A stretch of 64,000 nucleotides of DNA. Origin: Fibrobacterota bacterium. GTDB lineage: Bacteria; Fibrobacterota; Fibrobacteria; UBA11236. Each line of letters opens with the position of its first letter. Position 1 is the stretch's first letter. Location of the stretch: positions 1 to 64,000 of the forward strand of contig JAQBPO010000043.1 in the NCBI GenBank assembly GCA_028287465.1, given 5' to 3'. The position numbers and the translations under genes are program-made. The notes beneath the pieces were generated by a model. That model was given only the letters and a program-made list of their open reading frames with translations, had not been told where the DNA came from and did not search any database. This document shows, one piece after another, positions 52,801 through 60,255 of this stretch.

Positions 52801-53056
52801 GGATCGCCTCGAGGAGGTGACCATCGAACTCATGCCGGGCGATCGCTTCCTCATCTTCACGGACGGCCTCCTCGAGGCCATGGATTCGGAACGCCATTTC
52901 TACGGCATCCAGCGCCTGCTCAAGATCATGTCGGGAGACAAGATCTACGAGCCGGAGAAGGTCCTCAAGACCATCCTGGACGATGTGCGGGTATTCATCC
53001 GCAGCGAGCCGTACCATGACGATCTCACCATGCTGGCGATGGAAGTTACGGGGTAG
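49850..53056 (+). CDS. Four-PAS, GAF-like, SpoIIE-type PP2C phosphatase
   Basis: 1068 residues, soluble. Residues ~1-65 are a Lys/Ala/Gly-rich basic tail. Four PAS domains follow (about 100-600), each 128 residues apart with matching starts such as NIPDxxYFKD and ends such as CGISRDVT. After a coiled coil comes a GAF-like domain (about 665-825) and a PP2C/SpoIIE domain (about 850-1066) with EVGGDYLDYF, IADVSGKGIPAALVM, GHPPLLL, TDGLLEA and HDDLTML. Such proteins dephosphorylate anti-anti-sigma factors in partner-switching systems; no such partner is adjacent. It starts 8 bases after xerC. Confidence 0.92.
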   Translation: MDKDGAKKKKPAGRVQSKGRAGGAGSKAGAKGKANPKTGPKANAGTKAKVEAKARAGKANAPSKVTDTEELQRTIADLQARLRKEESRSLALEQELRPFHVLADNISDHIYFKDGECRFLWVNRNMYKLRGMQSREDLVGKTSFDIHNSERARQSFEDDKRVISTGEYILNKLESDHYADGSPMWVLTTKIPLRDSQGKVIGICGISKDFTKMVQAEQVLATEGALRNDLLENIPDGVWFKDQDSRFTWVNRSIIEDFGKRSREDIVGKSDSDFFSQEHADEARKDELRIMQTGEPLINKLEKDNYANGSPRWVYTTKIPLHDVGGNIIGTCGVTKDVTSLKKAEEALARESALLNDLLENAPDIVYFKDRDSRFTWINKAMITLLGTHTKADIIGKTDADFFTPEHAAEARADELRIMNAGEPLINKLEVDNYADGKPRSVFTTKMPLHDMKGNIIGTCGISRDVTAVKATEAALALESNLLKAMLTNIPDAIYFKDTQSRFVRVSKGIHLEGLRNLEDAIGKTDFDFFSKEHAQQAFNDEQEILKTGIPIVDKVELETFTNNRPDAWVSTTKVPIYDKDGNVTGLVGISRDVTERMVAQEAIRKAKEDLEIRVQERTAALVQEIKEHLRTERALREGERMLQEANQRLEGRVSQLHFLNAAAHRLAHYNHRKELLPAILETFARSYPGIEAAICEMGNEGYVCIAATARLASPEQKKACEAALSAMAKEPVMVPALIPDRKSDSVLASVEWQGMDGFPVYALVPLLVEDKSLAVVQLFAPASFVTWFEQEKVILNTLAAQTAISLSNANNYQQLEKKARLQGELEVAQDIQRRFTPQNKPSIPRINLKGVYFPAYEVGGDYLDYFQTDSGDWVVVIADVSGKGIPAALVMTMLRSTFRAEARYERSAKKLLCAVNDLMIEDLDDKSFVTALCLIIDKEGHSMSYARAGHPPLLLQHGNNRSTPSPVTPKGLALGMVSGKDFSDRLEEVTIELMPGDRFLIFTDGLLEAMDSERHFYGIQRLLKIMSGDKIYEPEKVLKTILDDVRVFIRSEPYHDDLTMLAMEVTG
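50162..51697 (+). repeat. Four in-frame 384-base PAS repeats
   Basis: Equivalent Asn codons before the YFKD/WFKD motif fall at 50162, 50546, 50930 and 51314, and the GGC of the CGIS-type motif at 50462, 50846, 51230 and 51614. Every interval is exactly 384 bases (128 codons). Confidence 0.85.
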
Positions 53057-53091
53057 GGTCCCCGGACCCGTTTCCTTACCGGTACCCTTCC

Positions 53092-54264
53092 TTAGGCCTT
53101 CAAGGCAAGGTCAAGGGCTTGTAGGAACCTCTTGTTCATCTCCGGGGTCCCGATCGTCACGCGGTTCCAGTAATCGAGGCCGAAGCTGCGCAATGCCCGT
53201 ACGATCATGCCCTGCTTGAGCATGTCCTCGCAGAGATCCACCGCCGGCCGCTTGGTGCGGAAGCAGATGAAGTTGGCCTGGGTGGGCACGAAGCCCAGCC
53301 CGCGGGACCGCAACTCCCTTTCCAGGAAGGACCGGCCCTCGAGGTTGTTCGCGATGGAACGTGCCCGGAAGCCCTTGTCCCCGAGGGCGGCGAGGGCCCC
53401 GGCCTGCACCAGCAGGTTCACGTTGAACGGGGTCTTGACCCTGGCCATCTGCCCGATGAGTTCCGGATCGGCGAAGCAGTAACCGAGGCGCAATCCGGCC
53501 ATGCCGAAGATCTTGCTGAAGGTGCGGCTGATGATCAGGTTCGGGAAGGCCGCCAGCAGCTCCAGGGAGCGCGGGAAATCCGCCGCATCGGCGTATTCGC
53601 AATAGGCCTCGTCCACCACCACCAGGGTGTTCCGGGGCGCCGCCTTCAGGAGCGCTTCCAGTTCCGCGTGGGGGAAGTAGGATCCCGTGGGATTGTTGGG
53701 GTTGCACAGGAACACCAGCTTCGGCTTGAGCGCGAGCCTTTTCCGGAACCGGGCCAGATCATACCTGTTATCCTTGAGCGGGATCTTCACGATCTTCCCG
53801 TCCATCACCCGTCCCGCGAACTCGTATTCCGAGAAGGTGTTCTCCGAAACCAGGACCGTCTCCCCCGGATTCAGGAAGGCGGCCGCGATCAGGAGCAGGA
53901 CCTCGTCGGAACCGTTGCCCACCAGTATCCGATCGGGCGACAGGCCGTGCGCTTTCGCCAAGGCCTGGCGCAGGCTTACGCTGGCCCCATCGGGGTAGAG
54001 GCTGATCCGCGGCAAGGCGGCGGCGAGCGCCTTGAGCACCTCGGGGCTCGCTCCCAAGGGGTTCTCGTTCGAACCCAGCTTGGTCACGGTGGGAGGATTG
54101 TACTTGGCCTTGACCTCTTCAATGGATTTACCGGGAACGTACGGCTTCAAGGCTTGTATGGATTTCCGCGCGACCTTGAGAACGCTTTTCGCGTCCCATG
54201 GAGCGGGTTTGGCGCTGGACCGGGATTCGGCCGTGGCTGGTTTCTTTTTCTTGGGGGTGGGCAT
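53092..54264 (-). CDS. hisC: Histidinol-phosphate aminotransferase
   Basis: A PLP enzyme of fold type I that converts imidazole acetol phosphate to histidinol phosphate. 390 residues, with an extra ~35-residue basic N-terminus (MPTPKKKKP). Seen are LGSNENPLGASP, GNGSDEVLLL, NPNNPTGSYF, VVDEAYCEYA, and SRTFSKIFGMAGLRLGY with the PLP Lys. A role with aromatic substrates is possible, as HisC paralogues often have. It lies downstream of a receiver-like gene on the same strand. Confidence 0.9.
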   Translation of the reverse strand: MPTPKKKKPATAESRSSAKPAPWDAKSVLKVARKSIQALKPYVPGKSIEEVKAKYNPPTVTKLGSNENPLGASPEVLKALAAALPRISLYPDGASVSLRQALAKAHGLSPDRILVGNGSDEVLLLIAAAFLNPGETVLVSENTFSEYEFAGRVMDGKIVKIPLKDNRYDLARFRKRLALKPKLVFLCNPNNPTGSYFPHAELEALLKAAPRNTLVVVDEAYCEYADAADFPRSLELLAAFPNLIISRTFSKIFGMAGLRLGYCFADPELIGQMARVKTPFNVNLLVQAGALAALGDKGFRARSIANNLEGRSFLERELRSRGLGFVPTQANFICFRTKRPAVDLCEDMLKQGMIVRALRSFGLDYWNRVTIGTPEMNKRFLQALDLALKA

Positions 54265-54335
54265 GGTGTTTCCGGCTCTTATCGGGGCGCGGCCCCAGGC
54301 GAGGTCATCCCAAAATAGTCATTCGCGGTCGGGCT

Positions 54336-54923
54336 TTAAAACTCCTTGAGCCAGAAGAGCGGATCGTCCGTGTTGGTGGAAGGCCTGGATATGTCCGCAT
54401 GGGGGCGGAAGCCTTCCCAATGCGCCTGCACGGATTGGGTCCGCATTCCTTGCGTCTGGACCGGGACCGCCTCCGGCTCGGGGGCATTGGCCATCCAGGA
54501 GAGGGGTTGGCAGTCCAGGATGGACATGGTCGCGTCCTCCAGCCGGTTGCCGAGCAGGGAAAACACCTTTTCATGGAGCTGGAAGGGGGAGAAGGGCTTC
54601 GGGAGGAATTGGGCGTTGAGGTAACGCATCCAATACCCGACTCCCGCGGGATCCGCATCGACGGAGGTGCATACCACCTGGATCCGGGGCCAGAGACGCA
54701 GCGCGTTCTCGGCCAGTTTCACGCCCCCCACGGGCAGCAGGTTCAGTTCCGTGATCATCACGCTGATCTCGTTCCCGTATTGGGCGCACAGGAACAGGCC
54801 GTCATAGGCGTTCCGCGCTTCCAGGACGGCGCAACCGGATTGCTGGAGGAATTCCCGCATGGCGCGGCGGAGTTCGGAATCGTCGTCCACCAGCAGAACA
54901 AGACCGGCGTAGGGATCGCCCAT
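54336..54923 (-). CDS. Receiver-domain protein with Glu at the phosphorylation site
   Basis: 195 residues. The first ~120 form a response regulator receiver: VLLVDDDSELR with the acidic pair, then MITELNLLPVGG where the phosphoacceptor Asp is Glu, then TSVDAD and LPKPFSPFQL with the conserved Lys. The remaining ~70 residues are unlike any known output domain and look disordered. A Glu often mimics the phosphorylated form, so a constitutive partner-binding role is plausible. It is preceded by a good promoter and followed by hisC. Confidence 0.8.
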   Translation of the reverse strand: MGDPYAGLVLLVDDDSELRRAMREFLQQSGCAVLEARNAYDGLFLCAQYGNEISVMITELNLLPVGGVKLAENALRLWPRIQVVCTSVDADPAGVGYWMRYLNAQFLPKPFSPFQLHEKVFSLLGNRLEDATMSILDCQPLSWMANAPEPEAVPVQTQGMRTQSVQAHWEGFRPHADISRPSTNTDDPLFWLKEF

Positions 54924-54979
54924 GGAACCTTTCAGGGCCGCGCGGACCGGGCCCGGGAAGCGCCGGGGCGCCTTGTCCC

Positions 54980-55008
54980 ATTATAGCGGGACCGGGCCGG
55001 CTAAGCAA
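54980..55008 (-). promoter_or_regulatory. Candidate promoter of the Glu-receiver gene
   Basis: On the minus strand: TTGCTT (55008-55003), 17 bases, then a perfect TATAAT (54985-54980), about 57 bases before the ATG. Confidence 0.5.
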
Positions 55009-55207
55009 GGAATCGTACCTTTCCCGGACCCAGGCCTCCTTTGCCGGCCGGTTCCGGACCGGGCCAACGGAACCGGACCGCGAAAAATCCTATACTTCCA
55101 GCAAGGCCCCAAGCCCCGTCGACCTGAGGTCAAGGTACCGGGGCGGGATTGGGACGCGCTTACGTGCGGTAAGCGGTCCAGGGATGGGGCCGAAGGATGG
55201 AGCAAGC

Positions 55208-55933
55208 ATGCGGCGTAACCTGAAAGTCACCTTGGCGTTCCTTCCCTTGGCGGTCCTGTCCGCCGGCCCGCGCCCCGCATCCGGGTTCAACGCGATCCAC
55301 GAGAGTTCCTACAACCTGGAACCGCGCGGCAATTTCGGCGCCGGCACCACCTTGTCCATCGCCGGCATCATCGACTCCCGGGCCACGGATATCTGGCAGG
55401 TTCCCGCTTCGCTCGCGCTCAAGATTACCCCGAAGATGGAATTGGGCGCCGGCCTCAAGACCATTTGGGGCAATGAGGACGACCATGTGCCTTTCCTGGT
55501 CTTCGGGATCAAATGGATGACCCGGAGCCAGACCAGCTTCCAGGCGGATCTGCTGGTGCCCGCCAACATGAATACCGGCAAGGGCTTCTCCCTGGCCTCC
55601 CACCACCGCTTCTCCTACGGCAGCCCGTTCTCGGCGCGCCTGGCCGCCCGCCTGGGATTCATGGAAGCCCTGGTGGAGAACGACGCCCTGATGGCTTTCG
55701 AAGTGGGCTTCTATCCGACCCTGGCCCTGGGGCAGGCGCTGTCCCTGGAGCTGGGAGCGATCGGTTCGAGCCAGACCAAGGGGTTCGAGGAGAATCTCGC
55801 GATGGATCTGCAGCCGGCCCTGAACGTGAACTTCGCGCGGGAATCCACCCTGCAGGCGGCCGTGGCCTTGGGCCTGGCGGGGGACCGCAAGGAAGAGATG
55901 CGCGTGAAGCTGACCCTCATCCACGGGTTTTAG
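55208..55933 (+). CDS. Exported beta-rich protein, probable outer-membrane barrel
   Basis: 241 residues with a signal peptide (about 1-27) and alternating short beta strands; ends LTLIHGF with a terminal Phe. Motifs such as ALKITPKMELGAGLKTIWGN and LASHHRFSYG resemble small barrels of unknown function found near the outer membrane of FCB bacteria. GGAG five bases before the ATG supports this start. A pair of palindromic repeats follows the stop. Family not recognised. Confidence 0.6.
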   Translation: MRRNLKVTLAFLPLAVLSAGPRPASGFNAIHESSYNLEPRGNFGAGTTLSIAGIIDSRATDIWQVPASLALKITPKMELGAGLKTIWGNEDDHVPFLVFGIKWMTRSQTSFQADLLVPANMNTGKGFSLASHHRFSYGSPFSARLAARLGFMEALVENDALMAFEVGFYPTLALGQALSLELGAIGSSQTKGFEENLAMDLQPALNVNFARESTLQAAVALGLAGDRKEEMRVKLTLIHGF

Positions 55934-55945
55934 GCTCGTCGCTCT

Positions 55946-55968
55946 GGAGTTTGCCTTTGGCAAACTTC
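55946..55968. repeat. Palindromic repeat, copy 2
   Basis: GGAGTTTGCC, loop TTT, GGCAAACTTC, 12 bases after the stop of the exported protein. It is separated from copy 3 by about 30 bases, forming a pair like REP elements. Confidence 0.65.
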
Positions 55969-55996
55969 ACGCTCCTCGCATTTATTGGCCTACCGG

Positions 55997-56027
55997 CTTT
56001 GGAGTTTGCCAAAGGCAAACTCCAAAG
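55997..56027. repeat. Palindromic repeat, copy 3 (perfect)
   Basis: CTTTGGAGTTTGCC and GGCAAACTCCAAAG arms around AAA: a perfect 14-base inverted repeat. It lies between convergent genes and may end both transcripts. Confidence 0.75.
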
Positions 56028-56165
56028 GTCCTCGCTTGTCCAGGTCTGCAGATTATGGGTGGGTAGTCAAAAGCCAAAAATCGGAGAAGCATACCCGGTC
56101 AAACCGGAGCCCTGCTTTTTGCTCGCACGTTGCATTTTGAATTCCACCCAAGTGCCCAGGGAGTC

Positions 56166-56822
56166 TCACTCCCACCCGGGCAGCACGGCGGCGGCCTTCT
56201 TCGCCGCCTCCAGGACCAGCCCGAGTTTTTCCTGCAGGTCCGCGTCCTGCTTGCGCTCCTCCAGGATGAGGCTGACGTAGCTGGTGATTCCGGCCAGGGC
56301 ATTGTTGAGGCGATGGACGGAATCGGCGCCTACGGAGGCCGGGAGCCCGTCGGAAGCGGCGGGAGGGGCCTCGCGCACGCGTACCACCTCTTCCAGGCCG
56401 TCGGCGGAAGGCACCCTTTCGAAGCGCAGGGAGGTGAGGGAATAGGCGGATAGCAGAGCGGCATGGTAGACCAGCCAGGCTTTTTCCATGAAGACGTTGA
56501 GGGTCTTGCGCTGGATGGCCAGTTCATTGTCGACGAAGGGAAGCTTGAAGGCGCCCATGGGCGAGGTCTCGATCTCGAAGGAATAGCCGATGCCGCGGAT
56601 GAATTCGAGGAGGTCCGAGGACAGGCAACCCTGAGCCTTGAGATGGAGGCCTTCCAGGTACCCGCTGTCCATGAGGATGGCGCCGATGCGGGAGGGCAGA
56701 CCCCAGGGGCCGGGCGGCCCGGCTTCCGCGGAATCCTGGTCCATGGCGGTGTACAGCCCCTCGAGATACCCCAGCAATTGCGTCAGGTACCTTTGGGATT
56801 TTTCGAAGGAATCGTTTTGCAT
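56166..56822 (-). CDS. Protein with a kinase-type DHp segment but no ATPase domain
   Basis: 218 residues, ATG chosen at MQNDSFEK. The N-terminal ~150 residues are a mixed alpha/beta region of no recognised family, with coiled-coil-like ends. The last 55 (SVHRLNNALAGITSYVSLI onward) match the dimerisation/phosphoacceptor helix of sensor kinases, with the H-box His, but there is no HATPase domain and the protein ends there. It may be a histidine phosphotransfer protein or an adaptor. It lies between the palindromic repeats and queE, divergent from queE. Confidence 0.7.
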   Translation of the reverse strand: MQNDSFEKSQRYLTQLLGYLEGLYTAMDQDSAEAGPPGPWGLPSRIGAILMDSGYLEGLHLKAQGCLSSDLLEFIRGIGYSFEIETSPMGAFKLPFVDNELAIQRKTLNVFMEKAWLVYHAALLSAYSLTSLRFERVPSADGLEEVVRVREAPPAASDGLPASVGADSVHRLNNALAGITSYVSLILEERKQDADLQEKLGLVLEAAKKAAAVLPGWE

Positions 56823-56940
56823 GGCTCCGCGCCCCCCGTCCCTAAAGTAAAAAGGCGGAAGGCCTTCCCGGGCCGCCGCATCCTTGTTAACGTTAAGGAA
56901 GCCTCCGGGGCGCTCCAGACCGGCGCCCGGGGCCCCAGCC

Positions 56941-57564
56941 ATGGAAAACCAGCCCCGACCGCTCAACATCACGGAAATATTCCATTCCATCCAAGGGGAG
57001 GGGTTCCACGCGGGCACCTCCGCCATTTTCATCCGCGGGACCGGTTGCAATCTGGCTTGCGACTTCTGCGATACCGATTTCTCCCCCCGGGAAAGGCTGG
57101 CGCCCCTGGAAATCGCCGACCGCATCGCCTCCTTCCCTTGCCGGTTCGTGGTCCTGACCGGGGGCGAGCCCACCATCCAGGCTCCGGGATTCCGCGCCCT
57201 GGTGGACATCCTGCATGCGCGGGGGTATTACGTGACCCTGGAAACGAACGGCAGTTCCCCGGATACCCTGGGTGCGGACTGGGTGACGGTCAGCCCCAAG
57301 CTTTCGCAAAAGGGGAAATGGGTGCTCAAGCGGGCGCAGGAACTCAAGCTCGTCTACGAATCCCAGGAACTGGGATTCTATGAGGATTCGGAATTCGACC
57401 ATTATTTCCTGCAGCCGAAGGAAATCCGCACCGCGCCGTGGGGCGGGGGGGAGCGGGACGTCGCGCGGACGCGCGCTGAATGGGACAAGACCGCCAAGGC
57501 CGTAATGGCGCATCCGCGTTGGAAACTGTCCATCCAATTGCATAAGGAATTGGGCGTGCGATGA
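56941..57564 (+). CDS. queE: 7-carboxy-7-deazaguanine synthase QueE
   Basis: A radical SAM enzyme of the queuosine pathway that makes 7-carboxy-7-deazaguanine. 207 residues. FHSIQGEG opens the family, CNLACDFCDTDF is the CX3CX2C cluster motif and VLTGGEPTIQ the SAM-binding strand. The ATG at 56941 is chosen since the conserved part begins with LNITEIFHSIQGEG. The stop overlaps queC (ATGA). queD and queF are not in the window. Confidence 0.93.
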   Translation: MENQPRPLNITEIFHSIQGEGFHAGTSAIFIRGTGCNLACDFCDTDFSPRERLAPLEIADRIASFPCRFVVLTGGEPTIQAPGFRALVDILHARGYYVTLETNGSSPDTLGADWVTVSPKLSQKGKWVLKRAQELKLVYESQELGFYEDSEFDHYFLQPKEIRTAPWGGGERDVARTRAEWDKTAKAVMAHPRWKLSIQLHKELGVR

Positions 57565-58307
57565 GCCAGGCCGGAACCCCATCATCCCCTTCCCTGAAAG
57601 CGCGCCGCGGCCTCGTGGTCTTTTCCGGAGGCCAGGACTCGACCACCTGCCTGCATTGGGCCTTGCGCGAATTCGGTTCCGTCGAGGCCGTCTTTTTCGA
57701 TTATGGCCAGAGGCATGCCGCGGAAATCCAGGCGGCCGCCACCATCGCCCAACGGCTTTCCGTGCCTTTGAAGGTCTTCAAGCTGGATTTCTTCCGGGAA
57801 CTCGGGGGGAACGCCCTGGTGGATCAGGCCATGGCCATCGAGGCCATGCCCGAAGGCGGAGGCCTGCCGAACACCTTCGTGCCGGGGCGCAACCTCATCT
57901 TCCTGACCTATGCCGCCAGCTATGCCTTCACGCGCGGCATCCATGACCTGGTCACGGGAGTGTGCCAGACCGATTACAGCGGGTATCCCGATTGCAGGGA
58001 CGCGACCATCAAGAGCCTGGAGCAGGCCTTGGGCCAAGGATTGGGTTGGAACGATTCGGGCAGGCCGCCCACCCAGGCCGGGGGATTCGCCATCCATACC
58101 CCGTTGATGTTCCGCACCAAGGCCGATTCCGTCCATTGGGCCGCGGAACTGGGGGCCCTCCAATCCCTGGCCTTCAGCCATACCTGCTATGAGGGGGCAT
58201 TCCCCCCTTGCGGAAAATGCCCGGCATGCCTGCTGCGTAAAAAGGGTTTCGAGGAAGCCGGGATCGCGGACCCTTTGGAAACGCGCGCCTCCCTCGGGAA
58301 CGCCTAG
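57561..58307 (+). CDS. queC: 7-cyano-7-deazaguanine synthase QueC
   Basis: It converts the QueE product to preQ0 with ATP and ammonia. 248 residues with VVFSGGQDSTTCL (P-loop-like PP motif), FFDYGQRHAAE, FVPGRNLIFLTYA, and the zinc cysteines in HTCYEGAFPPCGKCPAC. It is translationally coupled to queE and ends 3 bases before a convergent small gene. Confidence 0.94.
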   Translation: MSQAGTPSSPSLKARRGLVVFSGGQDSTTCLHWALREFGSVEAVFFDYGQRHAAEIQAAATIAQRLSVPLKVFKLDFFRELGGNALVDQAMAIEAMPEGGGLPNTFVPGRNLIFLTYAASYAFTRGIHDLVTGVCQTDYSGYPDCRDATIKSLEQALGQGLGWNDSGRPPTQAGGFAIHTPLMFRTKADSVHWAAELGALQSLAFSHTCYEGAFPPCGKCPACLLRKKGFEEAGIADPLETRASLGNA

Positions 58308-58310
58308 GCC

Positions 58311-58601
58311 CTAGCAGCGATAGCGGCGCGCGTAATCGTACAGTTCGATCCAGAAATGGTCGGTGCGATCGCCCAGTTTCTCCGCATTGATATCGACCTC
58401 GATGGCGCCATGACCGCCGGCCTTGTTCAGACCGATCAGGATATATTCGTTTGCGCCCTTGGGCTTGACCTTGACATGGGTCTGGTCCGAAGACGCGATG
58501 TATTCCCAACCTGAAAACCGCTTCAACTTCAACAGAAAGCTGTTGAGGGCCCAGGTGTTCGGGAATTGGATCCTGGCCTTGGGTCGGAAATTGGTGCTCA
58601 T
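58311..58601 (-). CDS. Small conserved-looking protein, unknown function
   Basis: 96 residues with a regular mix of charged and hydrophobic residues: KARIQFPNTWALNSFLLKLKRF, YILIGLNKAGGHGAIEVDI and FWIELYDYARRY. It has no signal or membrane segment. The codon use is typical, and it abuts queC convergently. No family was recognised; a small beta-alpha domain is likely. Confidence 0.5.
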   Translation of the reverse strand: MSTNFRPKARIQFPNTWALNSFLLKLKRFSGWEYIASSDQTHVKVKPKGANEYILIGLNKAGGHGAIEVDINAEKLGDRTDHFWIELYDYARRYRC

Positions 58602-58776
58602 GGTGCCTCGGAGTGTTGGGGTGGCTGAACGCCCGGATGCCCGCGGATCCGGAGTATCGATCTCGGACGAAAAATAACAACAACGATCCCGTTCCGGGCG
58701 GATTCCCCAATCGGGGCCGCGAACTGGAATTCGTCCGGGAGAAAAGGTATCCTTACTTGAAAGTTCCGGAGCGGGT

Positions 58777-60255
58777 ATGGAAGACAATAAATTCGACGTG
58801 TGCGTGATTGGATCCGGGCCGGGCGGCTTCGCCGCGGCCATGCGGGCATTCGATTTCGGCAAGAGCGTGGTTCTGATCGAAGCGGGCAACATCGGCGGGG
58901 CCGGCATCATGCACGGCGCCATGACCTCCAAAACCCTATGGGAGTTGTCCAAGGACTTCGCCGGCGCGGCCGCGGTCGACCGGGGATACCGGGCCGCGGG
59001 CCTTTCCGTGGATTACGAACTGGTCCGGAACACCGTGATCGAGGCCGCCAAGGAAAAGCAGTACCAGATCCTGTCGCAGATCGAGACCTTCACCCCTCCC
59101 CGGTGGAAGGGCCCCGGGTCCATCACCCTCAAGCGCGGCTGGGCCTCCTTCATCGATACCAAGAGCGTGGAAGTGGCCTACCAGGACGGGACCAAGGAAG
59201 CCGTCAAGGCGGACTTCTTCGTCATCGCCACCGGCTCCAAGCCCCGGGACTTCCCCGGCATCACCGTGGATCACAAGCGCGTCCTGAATTCGGACGACGT
59301 GCTCAGCCTCAAGGCCTTCCCCAAGCGCTTCCTCATCATCGGAGCGGGCGTGCTCGGCTGCGAATACGCCACCATCTTCTCCAACTTCCACCAGACCAAG
59401 GTGCATCTGCTCGATCGCCAGGCGCGCATCCTGCCGGGCGAGGACGAGGACATCAGCGAATTCGTGAACACCAACCTCACCGCGCGCGGCGTGGAAGTCC
59501 ACCATAACGCCATCCTGCGCAAGATCATCCACCACGACGATTTCCTGGAAGTCGTGGTGGACTACGAGGGCGGGCGCTCCATGGTCCTGGAAGTGGACGT
59601 GGCCCTGGTATCGGTGGGGCGCGTGCCCAACCTCGACAAGCTCGGCCTGGACAAGGTGGGGCTCAAGATCAACGCGCGCGGGGCCCTGGACACCGACGGG
59701 GATTGCCGCGTCAAGGGCAACATCTTCGCCGTGGGGGACGTGACCCAGCACTCCGCCCTCTACAACGTGGCCGAAATGGAAGGCCGCTACGCGGTCAAGG
59801 CCATGTACCTGCGCAACAAGCATCCGCTCAGGTACGCCAACATGTCCACCATCATGTTCTTCAATCCCGAGGTGGCCGCGGTGGGGCTCAATGAGACCAC
59901 CTGCCGGGCGAACAATATCCCGTACCAGTTGGCCTACTACTCCAATGCCCTTCTCAACCGCGCCATCGCCATGCGCCGGACGGACGGATTCGTCAAGATC
60001 CTGGTCAGCGACGACGGCCAGGACCGCATCCTGGGCATGCGCGCCGCCGGTCCCCAGGCCTCCAATACCATCATGGTGATCGCCCATCTCATGGACCAGG
60101 ACAAGGGGGTCACGGATATCATGAAGTCGATCCATCCGCATCCCTCGATAACCGAGGGCATCCAGGAATGCCTGCGCCTTTTGGTGAACAAGTCGATCTT
60201 CAAGCCGGAGGTCTTTCCCCAGGCCATGCGGATCCGCAAGTGGAAGCCGGAGTAG
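58777..60255 (+). CDS. Pyridine nucleotide-disulfide oxidoreductase family flavoprotein lacking redox cysteines
   Basis: 492 residues close in layout to dihydrolipoyl dehydrogenase and soluble transhydrogenase SthA: FAD-binding VIGSGPGGFAAAMRA, NAD(P)-binding IIGAGVLGCEYATIF, ATGSKPRDFPG, IFAVGDVTQ, and C-terminal HPHPSITEGI with the His-Glu pair. The active disulfide motif GGxCxNxGCxPSK reads GGAGIMHGAMTSK, so both cysteines are gone. It therefore cannot be an ordinary lipoamide dehydrogenase; hydride transfer between pyridine nucleotides and another acceptor is more likely. It is transcribed just ahead of icd and gltA. Confidence 0.88.
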   Translation: MEDNKFDVCVIGSGPGGFAAAMRAFDFGKSVVLIEAGNIGGAGIMHGAMTSKTLWELSKDFAGAAAVDRGYRAAGLSVDYELVRNTVIEAAKEKQYQILSQIETFTPPRWKGPGSITLKRGWASFIDTKSVEVAYQDGTKEAVKADFFVIATGSKPRDFPGITVDHKRVLNSDDVLSLKAFPKRFLIIGAGVLGCEYATIFSNFHQTKVHLLDRQARILPGEDEDISEFVNTNLTARGVEVHHNAILRKIIHHDDFLEVVVDYEGGRSMVLEVDVALVSVGRVPNLDKLGLDKVGLKINARGALDTDGDCRVKGNIFAVGDVTQHSALYNVAEMEGRYAVKAMYLRNKHPLRYANMSTIMFFNPEVAAVGLNETTCRANNIPYQLAYYSNALLNRAIAMRRTDGFVKILVSDDGQDRILGMRAAGPQASNTIMVIAHLMDQDKGVTDIMKSIHPHPSITEGIQECLRLLVNKSIFKPEVFPQAMRIRKWKPE

